This document shows, in pieces, positions 1 through 6,297 of a DNA stretch of 11,633 bases. The translations under genes were made by a program, and so were the position numbers. The DNA comes from Myxococcales bacterium. Lineage in GTDB: Bacteria > Myxococcota > Myxococcia > Myxococcales > Myxococcaceae. Where the stretch lies: contig PMBV01000029.1 in assembly GCA_003153055.1 (NCBI GenBank), positions 1-11,633 of the forward strand, given 5' to 3'. The stretch's first letter is position 1. Each line of letters begins with the position of its first letter. The notes beneath the pieces were generated by a model. The model was not told where the DNA came from and did no database searches. It was given only the letters and a program-made list of their open reading frames with translations.

Positions 1-142
1 GGTCCCCGAAGTCCTCCTCCGGAAAGAGCCGATGACTCTCCGCGTGCAGCAGCGCGTCGATGGACGTCGGCGAGACGCGCTCGTGGCAAAACCCCGTTGA
101 GCGGAGCACATCCCCTTGGGTCGGCGCGTGGCCAAGCGACAT
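1..142 (-). mobile_element. IS1182-like transposase, N-terminal part only (cut by window edge)
   Basis: A minus-strand frame starts at ATG 142-140 and stays open to the left edge, giving 47 residues. It begins MSLGHAPTQGD and later reads ALLHAESHRLFPEEDF. This looks like the N-terminus of IS1182-group DDE transposases, in which a 'small-residue ALL..E...LFPDE.FADLF' stretch precedes the catalytic domain. That resemblance is from memory of the family and was not tested by search. An AAGG ribosome-binding sequence sits four bases before the ATG, which supports this start. The catalytic DDE residues would lie beyond the window, so whether the element is intact cannot be told. The terminal inverted repeat should fall somewhere above position 142, but I cannot identify it without the other end. 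Confidence 0.62.
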
Positions 143-399
143 GGGACCTTGAGCTCATCCATCGGCCTTGCCATCAACCACACACGGCGCCAGCCCAAAG
201 GGGACGAGGGCAGTCCGGGAGTCCTCCTCCGCGCCTCCACCGACCAGCCCCTCGACCTCGAACCATTGACGCCAGGGTCTCGCCACATCGAAGACGGGCG
301 TCCATGACCAGACCGCATCTTCGACCCCGCGGTACCTTGGGCCGCGGCGGAAGCGGACCTGTCGGGCAGGGGTCGCCAGCAACAGTACCAATGGTTACA

Positions 400-419
400 T
401 CCGGGAGTCCCCTCCCGGG
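400..419. repeat. G+C-rich hairpin, 7-bp perfect stem with 4-base loop
   Basis: CCGGGAG (401-407) and CTCCCGG (412-418) are perfect reverse complements around the loop TCCC; a G-T wobble can extend the stem to 400/419. No T-run follows on either strand, so it is not a classical intrinsic terminator. It could be a structured IS end, a REP-like element or chance in G+C-rich DNA. Confidence 0.4.
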
Positions 420-551
420 CCGCCTGCTCTCCGCTTTGCTTCCCCAGCACCGTACCTGGGCCCGAGGGGCTCGTCGTGCTCGCCCGAAGCCCACTCCCCC
501 AAGTCACCGCTCCTGCCTCAAGGCCGCTCCACAGCCGCGGTCATTCCTGAA

Positions 552-568
552 GGCCTGCCTGGCAGGCC
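552..568. repeat. 17-bp near-perfect palindrome downstream of the O-methyltransferase
   Basis: GGCCTGCC (552-559) and GGCAGGCC (561-568) are reverse complements around a single central base. The palindrome lies 54 bases beyond the stop of the minus-strand methyltransferase gene. It could act as a weak transcription stop or a binding site for a dimeric protein. No T-rich tail follows on the minus strand, so a terminator role is only a guess. Confidence 0.3.
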
Positions 569-621
569 ACTCGTGGAACTCACCTCGGCTCGCCATCGAC
601 CAAAAGCACCAGTCACCTAGC

Positions 622-1272
622 CTAGCGACGCAGCCCCACCAGCAGGCCGTCAGGGGTCGGAATGCAGACCGTGTCGAAGGCACTGCGCGCTTCTTCGTGG
701 AACCGCCGCATGACCCTCGCCCGAGGCGTCTCGGCCATGAGCTCGCCGAAGAGGAACGCATTGTCCGCGATGAGGAGCCCGCCCGGCCGCACGTTGGCCG
801 CGGCCCATCGCCCGTAGACATCGTACTGCTCCTTGTCGGCGTCGATGAACACCGCGCAGAACGGCCCGTGGCGCTCCAGGCTCGGGAGCACCTCGGCGCC
901 GTCGCCCACCAGCACCTCGACGTTCGTTACTCCGCCTCGGCGCAGCACCGCGCGCGCCACGTCTGCATGGCCAGCGCTGGACTCGATGGTCCACACCTTG
1001 CCCTCCGCCGGGAGCGCGCGAGAGAGGTGCATCGCGGAGTAGCCGGCCAAGGTGCCGAGCTCCACCACTCGCTTGGCAGAGACCAGTCGGAGCAACAGCT
1101 CGAGCAGCTTGCCCTCCGACGGCCCGACCTGAATCTCGGGCATGCCCATCATCGAGGGCGCAGCGAACGCGGCCGTGAGCGCAGCGTCGTGCGGAGCGTG
1201 GGTCGCCGCCACCCACTTGAGGAGCTCCGGTGCGAAGTACGCCACTCCCGCTCTCGAGCTCGTGTCGGCCAT
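622..1272 (-). CDS. SAM-dependent O-methyltransferase, caffeoyl-CoA/catechol OMT family
   Basis: This 216-residue protein has the usual length and order of the class I O-methyltransferase family 3 (PF01596): a helical N-terminus, then MPEIQVGPSEGKLL (44-57). The SAM-binding motif I is VVELGTLAGYSA (69-80), and Glu97 in WTIES is placed to bind the SAM ribose. IDADKEQY (143-150) and ADNAF (169-173) supply the divalent-metal ligands Asp144, Asp170 and Asn171 known in this family. It should therefore be a cytosolic, metal-dependent methyltransferase acting on catechol-like hydroxyls; the real substrate cannot be read from sequence. The ATG at 1272-1270 gives a natural N-terminus (MADTSSRAG), although no good Shine-Dalgarno sequence precedes it. 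It is a single gene, divergent from the hydrolase/sigma operon across 126 bp. The family call is firm and the substrate unknown. Confidence 0.9.
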   Translation of the reverse strand: MADTSSRAGVAYFAPELLKWVAATHAPHDAALTAAFAAPSMMGMPEIQVGPSEGKLLELLLRLVSAKRVVELGTLAGYSAMHLSRALPAEGKVWTIESSAGHADVARAVLRRGGVTNVEVLVGDGAEVLPSLERHGPFCAVFIDADKEQYDVYGRWAAANVRPGGLLIADNAFLFGELMAETPRARVMRRFHEEARSAFDTVCIPTPDGLLVGLRR

Positions 1273-1398
1273 GGGGAGGATTCATCACGTCTTGGCTGGG
1301 CCGCGCGAGGCCGGCTGGCCGAATGAGGAGGGACCGTCACCTTTTCTCTCTCCGGGCGACTTGTGGGCACCCACGCTGCATCGCTTCAGAAAGGCCCC

Positions 1399-2079
1399 AT
1401 GTCCCGCCTGCTTGCCACGTCGCTCTCCCTCGCCAGCCTGGCTGTCTTCGCCACACCCTCGCCGCTTCGCGCCACCGTCGCGGGGAAGGGCTCCCCGGTC
1501 GTGTTGATTCCCGGGCTCGCCTGTTCGGGCTCGGTGTGGCGTGAAACGGCCGCGCACCTCGCCGAGCGGCACGAGGTGCACGTGCTGACTTTGCCCGGGT
1601 TCGCCGGGGTCGCGCCGGTCCGTGGGCCCTTCTACCCTGGGCTCATGAATCCCGACGCCACGCCCGCGCTCATGGAACCGCGGGCACGAGCGGTTCGCGA
1701 GCGTCTCGAGGCCTCCGGCGCGCAGCTCGGCGCGAACCTCAAGAAGACGCTGACGGAGCAAATTCGTGACGAGCACCTCCGCGACGCGGTGGTCGAGGAG
1801 GCGGCCACGTCCAGCCCCGAGGTGATGGCCGACGCGGTCTACGGGCTCCTGACGACAGACCTGCGCGAGAAGGTCGGAGCCATCGGAGCGCCCGTGTTGC
1901 TCATCGCCGCGGCCAACGGCCAACCGATGGAGCAGGTGACGCAGCTCTACTCGGCGCAGGTCGCCCGAGCTCCCCACGCCACGGCGGTGGTACACCCGAC
2001 GTCCAAGCACTTCATCATGCTCGATGAGCCCGCGTTTCTCCTCACGACCATCGATGGTTTCCTCGGAGAGGCGCGATGA
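1399..2079 (+). CDS. Exported alpha/beta hydrolase, apparently lacking its nucleophile elbow
   Basis: The ATG at 1399 is preceded by AAGG at a four-base spacing and begins a likely signal peptide (MSRLLATSLSLASLAVFATP, residues 1-20), so I prefer it to the upstream in-frame ATG at 1363. The mature protein opens like an alpha/beta hydrolase: VVLIPGLACSGSVW (34-47) with the oxyanion loop, then VHVLTLPGFAGV (60-71). The C-terminal part is also present, with LLIAAANGQPM (167-177) and SKHFIMLDEPAF (202-213) carrying the probable catalytic His204. In this fold about 50 residues normally follow GFAGV and include the GHSLGG nucleophile; here the sequence runs straight from VRGP to FYPGLMNP (73-84). 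No G-x-S-x-G exists anywhere in the 226 residues, whereas relatives are about 270-290 long. An in-frame internal deletion is the simplest reading, so the protein is probably not a working hydrolase. Its stop overlaps the sigma-factor start (ATGA), so the two are translationally coupled. Confidence 0.75.
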   Translation: MSRLLATSLSLASLAVFATPSPLRATVAGKGSPVVLIPGLACSGSVWRETAAHLAERHEVHVLTLPGFAGVAPVRGPFYPGLMNPDATPALMEPRARAVRERLEASGAQLGANLKKTLTEQIRDEHLRDAVVEEAATSSPEVMADAVYGLLTTDLREKVGAIGAPVLLIAAANGQPMEQVTQLYSAQVARAPHATAVVHPTSKHFIMLDEPAFLLTTIDGFLGEAR

Positions 2080-3155
2080 TTGCCGTGGACGACGTGCGCC
2101 TGGCCCGCGACGGGGACCGCTCGGCGTGGCTGCGGTTGGTGCGATCGACGAAGAACCTCGTCTCGTCCATCGCCCTGAGCACGGTGAGCGACGTGAGCGC
2201 CAGCGAAGACATCTCCCAGGAGGTGTTTCTCCAGGCTTGGCTGGGTCTGCAGCGCTTGAGGTCGCCGGACAGCTTCCTTCCCTGGCTCCGGCAGCTCACC
2301 CGCAATCGCTCGCAGTCGTTTCTCCGCGACCGCTACCGGGACGGCGTGGCCCCCGACGCCCTCGACCTCGTCGATCCAGCGCCAGACCCCCAGGCGGCGC
2401 TGCTCTCACGGGAGGAGCAGGCCCATCTCGTGCGAGCGCTCGACGGTCTGCCGGCCGAGGCGCGAGAGGTGCTGGTGCTCTTCTACCGCGAGGGCCAGTC
2501 GGTCGCTCAGGTCGCCGGGCTGCTCGAGCTCAGCGAGGAGGCGGTGAGGAAGCGTCTGTCTCGGGCCCGCGGCCTCTTGCGTGACGAGCTCGCGGAGGAG
2601 CTCTTCACCCGAAGCGCTCCCTCGGAGTCCTTCTGCGCCACGGTGATGGCTGCCTTGCCGACTACCACCGGGACCTCGAGTGGAGCCGGCCTCCTGGTGT
2701 CGTTGATGAAGGGCCTGGCGAGCAAGGCGGCCTTGGCGGGCCTCGGTGGCGCAGTGCTCGGGGGAGTCTTGGGCGTGGCCGGTGCGTCCCGTGGCTTCTC
2801 GACCGAGCTGGCTCTCGCCCTCGACGAGCCCGAGCGCCGTCTGGTGCGCCGGCTCCGAGCCGTCAGCATCGGCCTGGTCGTGCTCTTCTCCTCGGGTGCC
2901 CTGCTCGCGGCGCTCGTTGGGTTCGGCTCGTACATCATCTGGGGTGGGCTTCTTTATGTCGTGGTGATGGCGCCCATTGTCCTGTGGCCCCTGCGCCTCC
3001 ACGCCCAACGGGAAGCCCGGGAGCTGGTCACCACCACTGACCCGGAGGAGGTGCGACGACGGTACCGCCACCTTCGCTGGAAGAGCGTCGGCGGCCTGGT
3101 GGTGGGCCTCGGCTCGGCGGTGGGGACGCTGCTCTGGCTCGTGCTGCGTCGCTGA
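2076..3155 (+). CDS. ECF-type RNA polymerase sigma-70 factor with C-terminal membrane extension
   Basis: Residues 1-90 form sigma region 2: ASEDISQEVFLQAW (42-55) and SFLPWLRQLTRNRSQSFL (66-83) match the core-binding and -10-recognition helices. Residues 112-170 form region 4, with LPAEAREVLVLFYREGQS (125-142) and the helix-turn-helix VAQVAGLLELSEEAVRKRLSR (143-163) for -35 recognition. The usual ECF factor would end near residue 180. This one continues to 359 with a Gly/Ala-rich hydrophobic segment (203-238) and three probable membrane helices (263-285, 286-305, 337-356). The tail probably holds the factor at the inner membrane and may act as a built-in anti-sigma or sensor; that role is inference. 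The ATG overlaps the stop of the upstream hydrolase by four bases, so the two are made together. The nearest downstream gene is convergent with only six bases between stops, and no separate anti-sigma gene is visible. Confidence 0.88.
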   Translation: MIAVDDVRLARDGDRSAWLRLVRSTKNLVSSIALSTVSDVSASEDISQEVFLQAWLGLQRLRSPDSFLPWLRQLTRNRSQSFLRDRYRDGVAPDALDLVDPAPDPQAALLSREEQAHLVRALDGLPAEAREVLVLFYREGQSVAQVAGLLELSEEAVRKRLSRARGLLRDELAEELFTRSAPSESFCATVMAALPTTTGTSSGAGLLVSLMKGLASKAALAGLGGAVLGGVLGVAGASRGFSTELALALDEPERRLVRRLRAVSIGLVVLFSSGALLAALVGFGSYIIWGGLLYVVVMAPIVLWPLRLHAQREARELVTTTDPEEVRRRYRHLRWKSVGGLVVGLGSAVGTLLWLVLRR

Positions 3156-3161
3156 GATGGG

Positions 3162-4353
3162 CTACCCCACCGTCCACGTGCGGAGGCCCAGTGGCACATC
3201 ATCGGTGGTGGGGTCTTTGAGGAAGCCGGCCACCAACGTCTGCACCTCGTCGAGGCTGCAGATGAAGGCGTGGAAGTTGACCAGCCGCGCCCCGAGCTCG
3301 CTCGGCCACCAGCCGACGTCTGAGAAAGGAACGACCTTGAGCGCGGTGTTGGGGAGCGTGGCTGACTCCACGGTCACCACCTGGTCTCCGTCGACCCGCA
3401 CCGGTCCCGGCCCGAGGTCGCCGTCCTCGCCGAAGAGGAACCAGTTCTCGATGGTGGTGCCGCCGTCCTTCACCGTGGGCACCACGGTCACCCGCCCCAA
3501 GGTCGACTTCGGCTTGTTCCCCGCCACGCAGAGGGTCCGCTTGGCCAAGCCGCGCACCGCTCGAGCCGAAGGGAGTGACGCGAAGAAGTCGGCCGCGGCG
3601 GTGAGTCGTGCCTGGGGTGAGGTCCTCCAGGCCGTCGGTCTCTTCGATGACGTTGGACTGCCAGTTACCTTCCTGGAAGAGGTCGAGGGGCTTGCCGCCC
3701 AGCACCACCGGCGCGTCGTCCCAGTCGTGGGGCAGCAGCTCGTACACCGAGGGCATGGCCCGGGCGAGCTTGCGCAGGCGCTTCTCGAAGTCGAGCACCG
3801 GGGTGTCGCCGGTGATGATGGCCGCGACGGCGTCGAGGCTGCCGAAGTGCGGCGTGGCGATGAACACCAACCCGTCGACCGGTGGCGCACCGTCGCTCCA
3901 CTGGGCGAGGAACGAGCGGGCCACCAGCCCACCCATGCTGTGGCACACCAGGTTCACCAGACGCTTCCCCTTCGACCAGCCGGGGAGGCTCGTCATCGGC
4001 TTGGCCTGGATTTCTTTGACGAAGGCGACCAGTCGTTGCGCATTCGTCTTGCACGACAACCGCCAGTCATACGGAAATGCGTACACCGGCGATTTGAGCC
4101 GACCTCTCAGCCCCGACACCAGCTTCTCGTATGCCGGGTGGAGCATCTCGACGGCTCGATTGACGACCTCGTCTCCGAAGTCGACCTGCCCGAGTTTGTC
4201 GAGCTGAATGGACTCGAGCGGTGTCCCGGCGATGGCCTGCCAGGTGTTCCACGTCGTGCTCGGCGTCATCGGGTAGGAATTCATCAACGTGCTGCCTTTG
4301 ATTCCAGGCACCACGATGGTTGGATTTACACCAGCGGCATTGTCGTCGGCCAT
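3162..4353 (-). pseudogene. LCAT-like lipase/acyltransferase, disrupted by one frameshift near 3614-3617
   Basis: The first frame (4353 down to about 3614) encodes a recognisable lecithin:cholesterol acyltransferase-like alpha/beta hydrolase: TIVVPGIKGSTL (12-23), YAFPYDWR (91-98), the nucleophile elbow VCHSMGGLVARS (136-147, Ser139), FIATPHFGSLDAV (164-176) and MPSVYELLPHDW (200-211). After GLEDLT (241-246) this frame turns into arginine-rich nonsense. The genuine C-terminus continues in the next frame as QARLTAAADFFASLPS and ends at a TAG at 3162-3164, carrying probable acid (GDQVV, about Asp323) and histidine (VNFHAF, about His361) positions. Removing one base from the GGGG at 3614-3617 (plus strand) restores one frame of 396 residues. 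This is either a true inactivating mutation or a homopolymer sequencing error. There is no signal peptide, so the intact form would be cytosolic or leave by another route. The ATG follows an eight-G run on the minus strand that could serve as ribosome-binding site. Confidence 0.85.
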
Positions 4354-4380
4354 GGGTCCCCCCCCAGCGGTTAGCGGGAG

Positions 4381-4424
4381 TCTACGGAACTGGGGGTTTC
4401 ATCGCCAAGGTGGTGGCCGTAGAT
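4381..4424. promoter_or_regulatory. Inverted repeat in the divergent lipase/DUF309 region
   Basis: TCTACGG (4381-4387) and CCGTAGA (4418-4424) are perfect 7-base reverse complements with 30 bases between them. They lie in the only noncoding stretch separating the divergent lipase and DUF309 genes. Spaced half-sites could bind a dimeric regulator. A 7-base match at this spacing is also possible by chance, and I see no clear -10/-35 pair. Confidence 0.22.
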
Positions 4425-4432
4425 TCCCGTTC

Positions 4433-4825
4433 GTGCAGCTCCCCCCGCCCTCCGCTACCACCGCCCTGGCCCTCGAGGAGGGGCGGGTGCTCTTCAATGA
4501 CCAACACTTCTTCGAGGCCCATGAGGTATGGGAAAAAGCGTGGCGAGCCGAGAAGGGGCCCACGCGCCCGCTCCTTCAGGGGCTGATTCAGGTGGCGGCC
4601 GGCTACCACAAAGCCCTCGTCGCGAAGAACGCGGCTGGAGCGGTCAAGCTCCTCGAGATGGGGCTCGAGATGTTGAACCCGTTTCCCCAGCCTTGCCTCG
4701 GGCTCTCGCTGGAGCCGCTGCGTGAGCAGGTGAGGGTCGATCTCGCTGGAGCACGGGCGTGGCTCGAGCGCCGAGGACCCGCGCCCCTCGAGAAGGGGCC
4801 AGCCCTCGAGCGCCTGGAGCCATAG
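4433..4825 (+). CDS. DUF309 family protein
   Basis: The 130-residue product carries the DUF309 (PF03745) signature: EEGRVLFNDQHFFEAHEVWE (15-34), then LLQGLIQVAAGYHKA (47-61). These form a small all-helical domain of unknown biochemical role. The C-terminus (LEPLREQVRVDLAGARAWLE, 93-112) is a further charged helix. The start is uncertain. GTG 4433 begins just before coding-type codon use appears. An in-frame ATG at 4352, overlapping the lipase ATG through the palindrome CATG, would add 27 residues, but those codons have unusually A/T-rich third positions and look noncoding. Neither start has a good Shine-Dalgarno sequence. The gene is divergent from the lipase and convergent with the membrane-protein gene, whose stop lies four bases beyond. 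The family call is secure and the function unknown. Confidence 0.85.
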   Translation: MQLPPPSATTALALEEGRVLFNDQHFFEAHEVWEKAWRAEKGPTRPLLQGLIQVAAGYHKALVAKNAAGAVKLLEMGLEMLNPFPQPCLGLSLEPLREQVRVDLAGARAWLERRGPAPLEKGPALERLEP

Positions 4826-4829
4826 CTGT

Positions 4830-5327
4830 TCAATGGTCTTCGTTGTAGCGGTCGACCAGCGGGGCAAACTCACGCATCGGCAAGACCTCCGGCCGGCTCA
4901 GCCACCCGAGGGTGGCGAGCATGCCCGCCAGGAACGCGCCGCCGATGATGGTGGCCGTTCCTCCGTGGTTGTAGAGGTCTTCATAATAGACACACTCATT
5001 GTACCACTCGACCCTCGCCAGGCAGTAGGGCTTCTTGATGTCTGGTGTCATGGCAATGATGACGGCGCCAACGACCGCCGAAGCCACCAAGACCACCAGC
5101 GAGGTGCCGATGAGCCACCGTCGCCTGAGGAGGTTTCGGTCGCTCTTCTCGACCAAGTCGTCTCGGCCGGCGAGCACGAAGAACGCTCGTGGCGTCAGCG
5201 TCGCCCCGCCGCGGGTGAGCTCCCAGTCTCGGCCGAGCTCGATCGGCGGGCTGGTGCCCGCGTCCTGAGCCCGTGCGCCCAGCGAGAGGAGGATGGGAAT
5301 GAGGAGCGTCCTGGTCAGAACCCGCAT
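4830..5327 (-). CDS. Small membrane protein, unrecognised family
   Basis: I recognise no named family. The ATG at 5327-5325 has an AAGG five bases upstream and starts a signal-peptide-like segment (MRVLTRTLLIPILLSLGARA, 1-20, possible cleavage before Gln21), so I prefer it to the in-frame ATG at 5405. The 165 residues contain a polar stretch (21-70, including LTRGGATLTPRAFFVLAGRDDL at 38-59), a membrane helix (72-93), a short loop with two cysteines (102 and 112), a second membrane helix (123-143) and a polar tail ending VDRYNEDH. The arginine cluster at 64-71 just before the first helix suggests a cytoplasmic side there. That conflicts with a cleaved signal peptide, so topology is unclear. 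It is divergent from the esterase gene across 52 bp and may share its control. Similar small 'PRAFF..(V/L)GR.DL' proteins of unknown role occur in myxobacteria as I remember them, but I could not check this. Confidence 0.72.
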   Translation of the reverse strand: MRVLTRTLLIPILLSLGARAQDAGTSPPIELGRDWELTRGGATLTPRAFFVLAGRDDLVEKSDRNLLRRRWLIGTSLVVLVASAVVGAVIIAMTPDIKKPYCLARVEWYNECVYYEDLYNHGGTATIIGGAFLAGMLATLGWLSRPEVLPMREFAPLVDRYNEDH

Positions 5328-5328
5328 G

Positions 5329-5363
5329 GTCACCTTGTGACTTACAACGGTTGGGATGATACT
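5329..5363 (+). promoter_or_regulatory. Candidate promoter and overlapping palindrome between the divergent membrane-protein and esterase genes
   Basis: TTGTGA (5335-5340) and GATACT (5358-5363) are separated by 17 bases and each matches four of six positions of the sigma-70 -35 and -10 consensus. Transcription would begin near 5370, just ahead of the ATG at 5380. This would leave the upstream ATG at 5356 outside the message. The palindrome GTCAC-CTT-GTGAC (5329-5341) overlaps this -35 and also the ribosome-binding region of the minus-strand gene, so a repressor bound there could affect both genes. This is inference from sequence only. Confidence 0.35.
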
Positions 5364-5379
5364 CGTCAATACGGACCCG

Positions 5380-6228
5380 ATGCGACGCTTGGCAGTTCTT
5401 CTCACGTGCTGGAGCGCAGCGTGTTGGCAACCGCCTGATTTGTTCGCAGGACCTCAGCCCAGCGCCTCCGAGTTGTTGGCGAACCGGCCGCCGTACCGCC
5501 TGCTGGTGCCGCCCAACGCCGATGCTGGGTTGCCCGATGGCGGTGCCGGAGGCTGGCCACTGCTGGTGGTGCTCCACGGCTTTGGCTCGACGGGTCAACT
5601 GACGCAAGCCTACCTGGGCCTCGGGTCGACGGAGATACGGCGTCGCTATTACATCATCACTCCGCAAGGCATCCGGAGCACGGCCGGCCCAGCGTGGCAC
5701 CCAGACCTGCCAGCGGCGCCGCCGTGGGACTCGGCGTATCTCAGCGCCGTCGTCGCGGACACGCTCGCCACGGCCCCCATCGACGCAACGCGCGTCTTCG
5801 TCGTCGGCTACTCCCAGGGAGCGCACATGGCCCATCGCTTCACCTGCGACCACGCGGACCAGGTGAGCGCTCTGGTGGCGATCGCCGGGCAGGTGGCCGA
5901 GTGCGCTCCGTCGCGGCCGGTGCCAGTCGCGACGGTGCACGGCACTGACGATGAGGCCATCACGTTCTCGGGGGCCCTGGGGGCCGGAGCGACCATGGGG
6001 CTGTGGGGCCGCGCCGACGGGTGCACCGGCGCGCTGGCCGAGACGGGCGAGACGCTCGACCTCACCACGCTCGATGGCAACGAGACGGCCGTCATGGCGG
6101 TCAGCGGCTGTCCACCGGGCATCGACGTCGAGCTGTGGAGAATGGACGGGGTCGTTCACTCACCCGAGTGGAGCGACGGCTTCGCGGATGCCATCACCGG
6201 CTTCCTCGACGCCCACCCCCGTCGCTGA
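5380..6228 (+). CDS. Secreted esterase/PHB depolymerase-like (LpqC-type) alpha/beta hydrolase
   Basis: The 282-residue protein has the esterase/poly(3-hydroxybutyrate) depolymerase fold: PLLVVLHGFGSTGQL (60-74) with the HGF oxyanion loop, YYIITPQGI (90-98), and the nucleophile elbow VVGYSQGAHMAHRF (141-154, Ser145). The acid is probably Asp190 in VHGTDDEAITF, and the base His260 in MDGVVHSPEW. All triad members are present. The N-terminus (MRRLAVLLTCWSAAC) is a short export signal; Cys15 follows Ser-Ala-Ala, only a loose lipobox, so lipoprotein anchoring is possible but not certain. The ATG at 5380 is chosen because it places the charged MRR directly before the hydrophobic segment. An in-frame ATG at 5356 would add eight residues. 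The protein probably hydrolyses ester bonds of polyesters or feruloyl-type substrates outside the cytoplasm, but the true substrate cannot be told. The gene stands alone, with 69 bp before metA. Confidence 0.85.
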   Translation: MRRLAVLLTCWSAACWQPPDLFAGPQPSASELLANRPPYRLLVPPNADAGLPDGGAGGWPLLVVLHGFGSTGQLTQAYLGLGSTEIRRRYYIITPQGIRSTAGPAWHPDLPAAPPWDSAYLSAVVADTLATAPIDATRVFVVGYSQGAHMAHRFTCDHADQVSALVAIAGQVAECAPSRPVPVATVHGTDDEAITFSGALGAGATMGLWGRADGCTGALAETGETLDLTTLDGNETAVMAVSGCPPGIDVELWRMDGVVHSPEWSDGFADAITGFLDAHPRR

Positions 6229-6297
6229 GCTGCCGGCGTCGATGCCGCAGCCAATCGGGGAGGAACCGGATAGTATTGGGGCTTCTGGAGACGCCGT

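Larger units (their letters stand above)
143..621. other. Intergenic stretch without a convincing gene
   Basis: Nothing here reads as a confident protein gene. One minus-strand frame (391 down to 155, TTG start, bounded by TAA and TGA) is open for 78 codons in the same frame as the transposase. Its third-position G+C is moderate, it has no Shine-Dalgarno sequence and I recognise no family in it. The stretch must contain one end of the insertion sequence and the 3' flank of the methyltransferase gene. It also holds two perfect inverted repeats, listed separately. It may be decayed sequence left by IS activity. Confidence 0.5.

Noticed and set aside
11..231. Direct repeat GTCCTCCTCCG at 11-21 and 221-231
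   Set aside because: It is low-complexity sequence of the GAG-GAG (Glu-Glu) codon type on the minus strand, with only two copies 210 bases apart; not evidence of IS ends or an array.
155..391. Minus-strand 78-codon frame upstream of the transposase, in the same frame
   Set aside because: It has a TTG start right after a TAA, no Shine-Dalgarno sequence, only moderate third-position G+C and no family likeness. I could not support it as a gene.
97..1326. Long plus-strand open frame of about 409 codons
   Set aside because: It lies antisense to the clear O-methyltransferase and partly across noncoding DNA, is rich in Arg/His/Pro and has no recognisable domain. It is a shadow of the high-G+C gene on the other strand.
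3605..3625. Programmed +1 ribosomal frameshift in the lipase gene
   Set aside because: The C-run is read ACC-CCA in the entry frame, not an in-phase CCC slip codon, and no stimulating stop codon or structure was evident. A mutation or sequencing error is simpler.
1399..6228. Three alpha/beta-hydrolase genes within 5 kb as one lipid-degrading cluster
   Set aside because: They are on different strands, in separate transcription units, from different subfamilies, and two are probably defective. There is no sign of joint function.
6229..6297. SAM riboswitch ahead of metA
   Set aside because: The leader is only 69 bases and shows a weak CCAAT/ATTGG pairing, but none of the SAM-I or SAM-II core patterns that I can recognise.
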